Source: Saprospiraceae bacterium
Lineage (GTDB): Bacteria; Bacteroidota; Bacteroidia; Chitinophagales; Saprospiraceae
Assembly: GCA_027031185.1 (NCBI GenBank)
Contig: JALVEF010000236.1
Span: forward strand, 1-11,513
Length of the DNA stretch: 11,513 bases
Reading direction: 5' to 3'
This document shows positions 6,414 through 11,513 of this stretch, piece after piece (the stretch's first letter is position 1; the number at the start of each line of letters is the position of its first letter). The notes under the pieces are model-generated. The model was not told the origin of the DNA and made no database searches. It was given only the letters and a program-made list of their open reading frames with translations. A program made the translations under genes and the position numbers.

Positions 6414-6421
6414 TATCTTTG
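6414..6421 (+). promoter_or_regulatory. Possible -7 element TATCTTTG for the exported protein
   Basis: This is an exact match to TAnnTTTG, 81 bp before the ATG at 6503. I see no TTG at -33, only a T-rich stretch at 6396-6400. Its position argues that the frame opening at 6419 (TTG) is not the real start and that translation begins at 6503. Confidence 0.45.
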
Positions 6422-6502
6422 CAGAGTATTCCCCCCAACTTTTTGGCATCAAGTTTCGTTTCAGCGCTATATTTATTTTGGCCCGACACAAAAATAGATT
6501 GG

Positions 6503-7660
6503 ATGAGGTGGCTCTTTGCTTTGGTTTTGGCCTTGTGGAGCGGCGGTCAGGTGCCGCAAGTGGCGGACTATGATGAACTGGTGTCAGCAGTAGATGCTTC
6601 GCGCCCTGCCGGCTTGTTTTTGGAGTCTGACTATAACCGGTACGGCCAGCCGGTCAAAACCTATATGTACCATGAAGTCCGTCCGGGGCCGGGCGGCAAA
6701 CTGTTTTTTTATCACGAGCGCTTTCAAGAGCCTACCGGAAATTTTGACGTCAAGCCGTCGGGCAACGCCTACGTATGCCTGTGTGCCAAAGATGACTTGC
6801 GGGCCTTGTTGGAGCGTTGGCGGGACGAGCAGTACGGTATGGATGATTTCGGGCCGTTTGCGTGCAAATACCGCCCTTTGACCAGGCCACACGACTGGAA
6901 AGCCGGCGAGTCCTTCTGGCAACAAGTCTTCCGCAGGGCAGCTGGTGAAAAGAAACTACCCACCTTGATACTCCGGGATGTATCCGTAAAGCGCTATTCC
7001 AATACATCAAATCCAGACCGGGAGATTATTCGCATCGAGGTACCTGTGCCTGCCGGACGGCTTTTCAAGCCAATTGTCGACAAGAGCTTTGTCCGGTCTG
7101 TGCAGGATGAGACTGGGCGCGAACTGCTGTTTGACACCACGGGTACGGACTGGATGGCGATGTTTCCCGATTGGTTTCGGTACGAAAAACTGAATGCGGG
7201 CTTTTGGGGCACGCCGCGCCGCGTCAATCCCGTCCAAGATGGCAGGTACCATACGCGCGTCGCCATTGCGCCCGCCACCGGCCCGTTGCACATCCGCGGC
7301 CAAGTAGCTTTTTGGAAATTCACCGGGCTTCAGCAGACACGTGAACTGGACGGCCTTCCTGTCTTGACAAAGAATCGCTATACGCTCAATAAGGAGGTGT
7401 ATCTTGACTATGGCGAATGGCTCACCTATGGGGTGACAGGAGCGGATCCGGAGCGCGGCCGGATTTCCGTTCGCTTCAACTCTGATGCGCCATTGACGGC
7501 TGTCGAAGTATTTGATGCCGCTACGGGGGAGCGTTTGGGCAGGGCCGAAAAGCCGGCTTTTGAGCTCGATCTGCCGGCATCATGCCGGCAGGTGCGCCTG
7601 CGAGTGCAATACGAGCAATTGGCTCCCGTGGTCTATCTGTATGACTTTGTCGGGGAATAA
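6503..7660 (+). CDS. Exported protein of unknown function
   Basis: I do not recognise this 385-residue protein. The N-terminus MRWLFALVLALWSGG is a short hydrophobic signal peptide, probably cleaved near residues 15-20, so the protein should leave the cytoplasm. The mature part is rich in aromatic residues (for example MYHEVRPGPGGKLFFYHERF across 55-74, and FPDWFRYEKL at 221-230). It appears to be mixed alpha/beta in the first half and mostly beta from about 175 to the end. The last ~70 residues (ISVRFNSDAPLTAVEVFD onward) look like a small beta-sandwich, though not a clear T9SS sorting domain. There is no lipoprotein cysteine. The ATG at 6503 is preferred because a promoter-like TATCTTTG lies at 6414-6421 and because the signal peptide starts there. 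Two hairpins at 7779-7835 probably end its transcript. Confidence 0.8.
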   Translation: MRWLFALVLALWSGGQVPQVADYDELVSAVDASRPAGLFLESDYNRYGQPVKTYMYHEVRPGPGGKLFFYHERFQEPTGNFDVKPSGNAYVCLCAKDDLRALLERWRDEQYGMDDFGPFACKYRPLTRPHDWKAGESFWQQVFRRAAGEKKLPTLILRDVSVKRYSNTSNPDREIIRIEVPVPAGRLFKPIVDKSFVRSVQDETGRELLFDTTGTDWMAMFPDWFRYEKLNAGFWGTPRRVNPVQDGRYHTRVAIAPATGPLHIRGQVAFWKFTGLQQTRELDGLPVLTKNRYTLNKEVYLDYGEWLTYGVTGADPERGRISVRFNSDAPLTAVEVFDAATGERLGRAEKPAFELDLPASCRQVRLRVQYEQLAPVVYLYDFVGE

Positions 7661-7778
7661 TCGTTTGACCCTTTGGGATGCGGCATTGCGCCTGTCGGCG
7701 CGTTGACTTGGCCCGCACTTACAGGCCCAAAGGAAGCAAAGCAAGTAGCTGTAAGGCGGATAGAAAGAGCAAAGCAAT

Positions 7779-7797
7779 AAGGGCTTTAGCCCTTTTT
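7779..7797 (+). terminator. Hairpin AAGGGC-TTTA-GCCCTT with T-run
   Basis: A 6-bp perfect stem (7779-7784 with 7789-7794) runs into TTTTT (7793-7797), about 120 bp after the stop of the exported protein. The core GGGCTTTAGCCC also occurs at 200-211, so it may be a dispersed repeat that works as a terminator. Confidence 0.5.
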
Positions 7798-7805
7798 GGG
7801 CCGAG

Positions 7806-7835
7806 ATTGGGGAGACGAAAGCCCCCAATTTTTTT
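7806..7835 (+). terminator. Intrinsic terminator ATTGGGG ... CCCCAAT-T(n)
   Basis: ATTGGGG (7806-7812) pairs with CCCCAAT (7823-7829), and seven T's run from 7829 to 7835. This is the clearest Rho-independent terminator shape after the exported protein; the hairpin at 7779 would act just before it. Confidence 0.65.
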
Positions 7836-7935
7836 CTCACAACCGGAGTTTTAGCCCAATCCGCGCGCCAAAGGTAGTGCCATATTTCTATTTGGCTCAA
7901 GGGATTCCGGACGCGTGGGAAGGTGTTCGCCCTTG

Positions 7936-7955
7936 CCGATGGCTTTAGCCGACGG
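7936..7955. repeat. Palindromic element variant CCGATGGCT-TT-AGCCGACGG
   Basis: This has the same design as 156-175 but with two mismatched positions in the left arm. It is flanked by TTG and CAA, which extend the stem. One CCTTG pentamer directly precedes it. Confidence 0.75.
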
Positions 7956-7992
7956 CAACCGGAAAGATTATCCGAACCTGTGGCTGTAGTTT

Positions 7993-8030
7993 CCTTGCCC
8001 TGCCTTGCCGTCGGCCTTAGCCGACGGCAA
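7993..8030. repeat. Pentamer tract CCTTG-CCCTG-CCTTG plus palindrome
   Basis: Three pentamers (7993-8007) run directly into CCGTCGGCCTTAGCCGACGG (8008-8027). With the flanking TTG and CAA, the palindrome has perfect 11-bp arms (8005-8015 and 8020-8030) around CTTA. The register between tract and palindrome equals that at 155/156 and 276/277. Confidence 0.8.
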
Positions 8031-8208
8031 CGAAAGGCAAAAGGAAAATCGTTTAGCCCTGGCCGGGCCACAAAGCCACCTGGAATTAAATCCTCGCGGC
8101 GGTCACGCCGCAAACTTACCCTTTACATAGCCCGTCAAAGAGAAAACCCACTTGCAAGCGGCTGCTAAGTCATTGAGAATTACTAACTTGGCCTTCAAAT
8201 GACATCCG

Positions 8209-9060
8209 TTGGGAAGACTAATTGACGTATTGATCTACGGCAATGTGCTGATTGCCGTAGCCGCCGTTTTTTTCTTAAAGAGCTCCGAACAGCTGACCTT
8301 CGGCCGTGCTTCGATGGGCACCTATCACTGGCTGATTTTCTTCGGCAGCTTGTTTGTTTATGGCGCACACCGGCTGGTGGGGCTGCACCGGCTGCAAGCA
8401 CACAGGGTGGATGACAGGCACGAAGTAGTGCGCCGGTACGAATGGCTCGTCCTGGGGTTGACCATCGCCGGACTGATCGGGGGGATATTCTTCTTTTTCG
8501 GCTTGTCCCGGATGCGACAGACGCTGTTGCTGTTTCCGGCGGTGATCGTGATGGCCTATATCATACCCATTACGCCCGGAGGGCGGCGACTTCGAGATTT
8601 CCCGTTTGTCAAGTTGTTTTTGATTGCGCTGGTGTGGGCGTGGCTGGGTACCATTGTGCTGTTGTGGGAGGAAAATATCCCCGGTCTGTGGTGGTTGTTT
8701 GGGGAGCGTCTCTTTTATATCCTGGCCATTACCTTGCCATTTGACATTCGGGATATGGAGCTGGACCGGGCCCAGCATACCAAGACTATCCCGCAGTTGT
8801 TGGGGGTGACGATGAGCAAAACGCTGTCCTACTTGTTGATGTCGGTAGCCCTGTTTTTGGGATTGGTGTACATTTCGGTGTTTTCCCTGCGGTACGAGAT
8901 GCTGCCGGGTTATATCGCTTCCGTTTTGATGGTGTTTTATCTATTGCAGCAAGTGAGCATTGAGCGCAGCGACTATTTGTACCGGGGCTGGCTGGACAGT
9001 ACCATGATCGTCCAATATGTACTACTTTTGGCCCTTGCAAAAACAGACTTGGTGCAATGA
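8209..9060 (+). CDS. UbiA-like integral membrane protein (prenyltransferase family relative)
   Basis: This 283-residue protein has about eight or nine hydrophobic segments (near 8-23, 39-57, 79-99, 104-122, 133-153, 160-178, 206-226, 231-249 and 262-278). After the sixth comes DIRDMELDRAQHTKTIPQLLG (179-199), which resembles the second aspartate motif of UbiA-type aromatic/polyprenyl prenyltransferases (Asp179, Asp182, Asp186, then TIPQLLG). The usual first NDxxDxxxD motif is missing; its place is taken by YGAHRLVGLHRLQAH (51-65). It may therefore be a divergent or non-catalytic family member, and the substrate is unknown. The start is TTG at 8209, because an in-frame stop at 8200 closes the frame and the next ATG (residue 36) would remove the first membrane segment. 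The ATG at 8199 is out of frame. Its stop overlaps the next start (ATGA). Confidence 0.75.
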   Translation: MGRLIDVLIYGNVLIAVAAVFFLKSSEQLTFGRASMGTYHWLIFFGSLFVYGAHRLVGLHRLQAHRVDDRHEVVRRYEWLVLGLTIAGLIGGIFFFFGLSRMRQTLLLFPAVIVMAYIIPITPGGRRLRDFPFVKLFLIALVWAWLGTIVLLWEENIPGLWWLFGERLFYILAITLPFDIRDMELDRAQHTKTIPQLLGVTMSKTLSYLLMSVALFLGLVYISVFSLRYEMLPGYIASVLMVFYLLQQVSIERSDYLYRGWLDSTMIVQYVLLLALAKTDLVQ

Positions 9061-10115
9061 AGAGATTGATTCCGGTTGTGGTGCTTGTTTTGACCGCTTC
9101 TGCCGCCGGCGCCCAGCTCCATCAGGACGTATTTCCGGGCGAGAGTGGTGATGCCCTGCTCCAGCATCTGGAGTCGGCCTACAAGCCGGCGACGGTGCTG
9201 TCCTACGCGGACGCGCGCCGCAAGATGTTTGGCGAGATAGACAATGTCAACGACAGCATCCACGGCGTCTATTCCGATGATGTCATCTACATCAATCCCC
9301 AGGCAGATCCCAAGGACGATGCCTTTTCCAAGGGCTTCAATACCGAGCACACCTATCCGCAGAGCAAGGGCGCCACGGGCAATGCCAAAAGTGACCTGCA
9401 CCACCTGTTCCCGACGCGCATTGATGTAAACGGTGCCCGTGGTCATCTGCCCTTTGCCGAAATTCCCGATCCCAATACGGATGAGTGGTTTTACAAGTCC
9501 ACCGTGCTGTACAGTATTCCGGCAAGCAATATTGACGCTTACAGTGAGCTGGACGAAAACGTCGCCTTTGAACCGCGGGAAGCCCAAAAGGGCAATGTCG
9601 CCCGCGCGATGATGTATTTCTATACCATGTATCACGCCCAGGCAGATGCAGCAGACCCCGATTATTTCGACCAGATGATTCCCACCTTGTGTGCCTGGCA
9701 TATCGAAGACGCGGTAGATCAACGCGAGTGGGACCGGACCTGGGCCATCGCCAACTACGAAGACGGCAAGCCCAATCCCTTTGTGCTGGACTGTACGCTG
9801 GCGCTTCGCACCTATTGTGCAGATCAAAACTACACCTGCAATCCCAATGGTACCCAATCGGCGGGAGATATTCGTCTGTACGGCGCCTTTCCCAATCCGG
9901 CCGCCGGCCGGTTTAAGATTCGCTTTGCCCTGGCGCATTATTCGGCGCGCGTCGCGGTCCATCTCACGGATATTTATGGGCGGGAAGTGCGGCATGTGTC
10001 CGTACCCGGCATGGCGGGGCCGCATGAAGTGTGGTTTGACTTGCCCCCCGGTATCTACTTTTACATCGTCCGATCCGGTAGGGCGCTGCGCACCGGTCGT
10101 GTCCAGGTTTTTTGA
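9057..10115 (+). CDS. Secreted endonuclease I family protein with T9SS C-terminal sorting domain
   Basis: This 352-residue protein is a predicted extracellular nuclease of the EndA/Bsn (endonuclease I) family, which cuts DNA and/or RNA non-specifically with a beta-beta-alpha-metal fold. A signal peptide (1-19, MKRLIPVVVLVLTASAAGA) leads the chain. The catalytic motif is NTEHTYPQSKG (95-105) with His98 as likely general base, followed by SDLHHLFPT (112-120) and GNVARAMMYFY (179-189). The usual QGNRNPF element is altered to EDGKPNPF (235-242). Residues about 272-352 form a type A T9SS sorting domain: YGAFPNPAAGRF, then LTDIYGREVR, then LPPGIYFYIV. This directs export through the type IX system, with cleavage of the tail. 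It overlaps the UbiA-like gene by 4 bp, suggesting co-translation. An 8-bp hairpin lies just downstream. Confidence 0.93.
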   Translation: MKRLIPVVVLVLTASAAGAQLHQDVFPGESGDALLQHLESAYKPATVLSYADARRKMFGEIDNVNDSIHGVYSDDVIYINPQADPKDDAFSKGFNTEHTYPQSKGATGNAKSDLHHLFPTRIDVNGARGHLPFAEIPDPNTDEWFYKSTVLYSIPASNIDAYSELDENVAFEPREAQKGNVARAMMYFYTMYHAQADAADPDYFDQMIPTLCAWHIEDAVDQREWDRTWAIANYEDGKPNPFVLDCTLALRTYCADQNYTCNPNGTQSAGDIRLYGAFPNPAAGRFKIRFALAHYSARVAVHLTDIYGREVRHVSVPGMAGPHEVWFDLPPGIYFYIVRSGRALRTGRVQVF

Positions 10116-10125
10116 TGGAGAGTTT

Positions 10126-10144
10126 GCACATCCTTTGGATGTGC
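10126..10144. repeat. Short hairpin GCACATCC-TTT-GGATGTGC after the nuclease gene
   Basis: Perfect 8-bp arms with a 3-nt loop begin 11 bp after the nuclease stop. No T-tract follows on either strand, so it is not a standard intrinsic terminator. It could mark an mRNA 3' end or be incidental. Confidence 0.5.
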
Positions 10145-10268
10145 GGGGAGCGATTGTATCCTATTGTGGCTTATATCCGGGCGAGCGGGAAGATGTCCGG
10201 CATTGCCGTCCCGCACTTACTTGCCATGCCCCGAAAATTGTTTATCCGGGCATTTGCGAAAAAAGACC

Positions 10269-10276
10269 TATCTTTG
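10269..10276 (+). promoter_or_regulatory. Possible -7 element TATCTTTG for rpsO
   Basis: This is an exact TAnnTTTG match 53 bp before the rpsO ATG. The nearest upstream TTGs (10238 and 10254) give spacers of 28 and 12 nt, both off the usual range of about 20. The same octamer occurs at 461 and 6414. Confidence 0.5.
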
Positions 10277-10328
10277 CGCCCGCTAATGACGGATCCAAGG
10301 ATTCGATTTGGTAACCTAAAACGAAATC

Positions 10329-10604
10329 ATGGCTGAATATCTGACGCCGGAGAAGAAAAGAGAGATCTTCAAAGAGTATGGCGGCTCCGAGACCAATACC
10401 GGTTCGGCAGAAGCCCAGGTGGCACTGTTGACCTATCGCATCACCGAGCTTTCCAAGCACCTGGCCAAAAACCACAAAGACCACTCCTGCCGCCGTGCTT
10501 TGCTTACCATGGTCGGTAAACGCAAGCGCTTGCTTCGCTATATCGCCAACAAGGACATCGTCAAATACCGCGAACTGACGGCTAAGCTGGGTATCCGGAA
10601 ATAA
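10329..10604 (+). CDS. rpsO: Small ribosomal subunit protein uS15
   Basis: Ribosomal protein S15 binds 16S rRNA in the platform of the 30S subunit and is an early assembly protein. The 91-residue product has the family's normal length (about 89). It shows the conserved TNTGSAEAQVALLTYRI segment (23-39), the loop with NHKDHSCRRALL (48-59), and MVGKRKRLLRYI (61-72). The start ATG is preceded by no obvious Shine-Dalgarno sequence. It is followed by an unusually long perfect hairpin at 10652-10687. Its promoter candidate is at 10269, separate from the nuclease gene upstream. Confidence 0.97.
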   Translation: MAEYLTPEKKREIFKEYGGSETNTGSAEAQVALLTYRITELSKHLAKNHKDHSCRRALLTMVGKRKRLLRYIANKDIVKYRELTAKLGIRK

Positions 10605-10651
10605 GCTACCTGCTTCTTGTCTTCCGCAGTATATCTGCTGCCCGTATGATC

Positions 10652-10695
10652 GGCATCCAATGTGTGCGCCCGCACACATTGGATGCCGTGTTTTT
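10652..10695 (+). terminator. rpsO terminator with a perfect 17-bp stem
   Basis: GGCATCCAATGTGTGCG (10652-10668) and its exact complement (10671-10687) pair over 17 bp around a 2-base centre (CC). GTG and then TTTTT (10691-10695) follow. It lies 48 bp after the rpsO stop and before the rplS terminator. The stem is far longer and more perfect than a normal intrinsic terminator needs. Confidence 0.8.
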
Positions 10696-10723
10696 GGCCG
10701 GAACCAGGCCACTTGCATCGGGC

Positions 10724-10755
10724 AAAAAGAAAGCGAGCACCCGGAAGGTGCTCGC
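10724..10755 (-). terminator. rplS terminator
   Basis: On the minus strand GCGAGCACC (10747-10755) pairs with GGTGCTCGC (10733-10741) over 9 bp around a 5-nt loop. It is followed by TTTCTTTTT (10724-10732). It begins about 55 bp after the rplS stop, giving a classical Rho-independent terminator. Confidence 0.85.
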
Positions 10756-10810
10756 CTGTGGTTTTGCCTGAATGTGCTTGTGTCGTCACTCAGGGCAATG
10801 TGCGTGGCAA

Positions 10811-11176
10811 TTATTTTTTGGCTTTGTAATGCGTCTTTTCCTTGATACGAGCCTTCTTGCCCACCAGATTGCGCAGGTAGTACAATTTAGCGCGGCGTAC
10901 TTTACCACGGCGAAGGACTTTGATTTCCTCGATCAGTGGGGACGCAAACGGGAAAACGCGCTCAACACCCACGCCATTGGAGACCTTACGAATCGTGAAG
11001 GTCTTGGTGGCACCTGTACCGTTGATTTGAATAACATCGCCACGGAAGGTCTGCGAGCGGATATGCTTGCCGTTTTCCATGATTTTATACGTGACGTCCA
11101 GGCGGTCACCGGGCCGGAACTCCGGAAAGTCGCGTTTGGGCGTCATCTGCTCGTGTACATAGTTGATCAAGTCCAT
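10811..11176 (-). CDS. rplS: Large ribosomal subunit protein bL19
   Basis: Ribosomal protein L19 sits at the 30S-50S interface of the large subunit. The 121-residue product is slightly longer than the ~115 of E. coli. It shows the family's FRPGDRLDVTYKI (20-32), the QTFRGDVIQINGTG stretch (42-55), TFTIRKVSNGVGVERVFPF (60-78) and the basic tail RRGKVRRAKLYYLRNLVGKK. The start is at 11176. Upstream on the minus strand a TACCTTTG -7 element lies about 50 bp away. The gene stands alone, convergent with rpsO; the common partners trmD and rimM are not in the window. Confidence 0.97.
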   Translation of the reverse strand: MDLINYVHEQMTPKRDFPEFRPGDRLDVTYKIMENGKHIRSQTFRGDVIQINGTGATKTFTIRKVSNGVGVERVFPFASPLIEEIKVLRRGKVRRAKLYYLRNLVGKKARIKEKTHYKAKK

Positions 11177-11225
11177 TTTTCTTAGCTTTATGTGGTGTAC
11201 AACGGCACTTTGATTTACGGGAGCG

Positions 11226-11233
11226 CAAAGGTA
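11226..11233 (-). promoter_or_regulatory. Possible -7 element TACCTTTG for rplS
   Basis: On the minus strand the sequence reads TACCTTTG, an exact TAnnTTTG match. An A-rich tract lies upstream in place of a clear -33 TTG. Transcription from it would give a leader of about 45 nt before the rplS ATG. Confidence 0.5.
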
Positions 11234-11440
11234 ATGTTTTTTTTTGTTTTGGGCATAAAAAAAGCAGATAAGGGGTAAGGTTCCCGTGGGAGTGATGGTG
11301 CCGGATGGCCAAGATGCCTTTCCGTGGATGTCACACGCAGCAAAGCCGGGAAAAATCCGCGTGAATCCGCGGTGCCCAGCATCCCTTTTATACTCAAAGC
11401 GATTTGTTTTGGGACGATTGAATATCGAACAAGGAACACC

Positions 11441-11496
11441 GATTTGAGATTTTAGAAGGAATCCCTGAGCTAGTCGAACCGCCCACTTCTCAAATC
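11441..11496. repeat. Inverted repeat GATTTGAGA ... TCTCAAATC near the window end
   Basis: Perfect 9-bp arms (11441-11449 and 11488-11496) are separated by 38 nt. AGAAG (11454-11458) inside the loop could also pair with part of the sequence before the right arm. It has no T-tract, and its function is unknown; the window ends 17 bp later. Confidence 0.5.
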
Positions 11497-11513
11497 TTCA
11501 TTCGTTAATCGGT

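Larger units (their letters stand above)
7867..8062. repeat. Composite intergenic repeat element, second copy
   Basis: This stretch matches the first ~200 bp of the window in module order. It has GCCAAA...TTTGGC, then CG-N-GTGGGAA-N-GTGTT, then CCGGAA-N-GATT with GAACCTGTG, then a pentamer tract, a CCGTCGG palindrome and AACGAAA-rich sequence. In the first copy these lie at 3-18, 34-49, 61-84, 116-155, 156-175 and 177 onward. The second copy carries an additional palindrome (7936-7955) between the GTGTT and CCGGAA modules. By-eye alignment only. Confidence 0.6.
7661..8208. other. Gene-free, repeat-rich region between the exported protein and the UbiA-like gene
   Basis: No open frame here looks like a real gene. 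The first part holds two hairpins with T-tracts (7779-7797 and 7806-7835). From 7867 to about 8062 lies a diverged copy of the composite element found at the start of the window, with two CCGTCGG-type palindromes and a short pentamer tract. The last ~100 bp lead into the UbiA-like gene; TAACTTGG near 8183 is a weak -7 candidate only. Confidence 0.75.
11177..11513. other. Gene-free upstream region of rplS
   Basis: No open frame here looks like a gene; the 74-residue frame on the minus strand (11215-11439) has no family features and runs through the promoter-proximal region. Visible items are the rplS -7 element, a T-run (11237-11245), a degenerate direct repeat AATCCGCGTG/AATCCGCGGTG at 11354-11374, and a 9-bp inverted repeat at 11441-11449 and 11488-11496. 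Confidence 0.65.

Noticed and set aside
5559..6497. 312-residue open frame on the plus strand opposite the carboxyltransferase
   Set aside because: It is antisense to a clear, full-length conserved gene; the product shows no recognisable motif and its end runs into the divergent promoter region.
6419..6502. Upstream TTG start for the exported protein
   Set aside because: It would begin inside a consensus -7 promoter element and would bury the signal peptide 28 residues inside the protein.
8973..10025. 350-residue open frame on the minus strand opposite the nuclease
   Set aside because: It is antisense to the nuclease, whose signal peptide, catalytic motifs and T9SS tail are unmistakable. 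The opposite-strand product has no such features.
10112..10336. 74-residue frame between the nuclease and rpsO
   Set aside because: It spans the 8-bp hairpin and the rpsO -7 element, overlaps the rpsO start, and has no family features.

Overview
The window most likely comes from the chromosome of a Bacteroidota bacterium, possibly of the Saprospira/Lewinella type; that finer placement is a guess from the style of the intergenic repeats. The evidence is: several TAnnTTTG-type -7 promoter elements (TATCTTTG, TACCTTTG); genes without clear Shine-Dalgarno sequences; a secreted nuclease ending in a type IX secretion (T9SS) sorting domain; and repeat-rich intergenic regions. The gene content is mostly housekeeping. 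I see no phage, plasmid, transposase, CRISPR array, tRNA or rRNA.

Layout. 1-583 has no gene and is packed with repeats: pentanucleotide tracts, CCGTCGG...CCGACGG palindromes, and a pair of long inverted repeats around a TATCTTTG element. 584-2269 is a two-gene unit: a small, very basic protein of unknown function, then rimO (ribosomal protein S12 methylthiotransferase). 2291-2752 is a tandem array of 19 short GCCCCGTAGGGGC-type units, including an exactly duplicated 121-bp block of five units, followed by a 12-bp hairpin. 3076-3960 is fabD, and 4088-4642 encodes a YqgE/AlgH-family protein. The latter converges with a carboxyltransferase subunit of an acyl-CoA carboxylase (4653-6290, minus strand). 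A divergent promoter region separates that gene from an unrecognised exported protein (6503-7660).

7661-8208 is a second gene-free, repeat-rich stretch. It carries a diverged second copy of the composite element seen at the start of the window. A UbiA-like membrane protein (8209-9060, TTG start) then overlaps by ATGA with a secreted endonuclease I carrying a T9SS tail (9057-10115). The window ends with two convergent ribosomal protein genes, rpsO (S15, plus) and rplS (L19, minus), each with its own hairpin terminator, and about 340 bp of gene-free sequence upstream of rplS.

How the genes relate. rimO modifies a ribosomal protein, and rpsO and rplS encode ribosomal proteins. fabD and the carboxyltransferase belong to acyl-chain metabolism, but the biotin-bearing partner subunit is not here. 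No complete novel multi-gene system is visible. The most unusual material is non-coding: the composite intergenic element present twice, its fixed-register pentamer tracts, and the higher-order tandem array after rimO.
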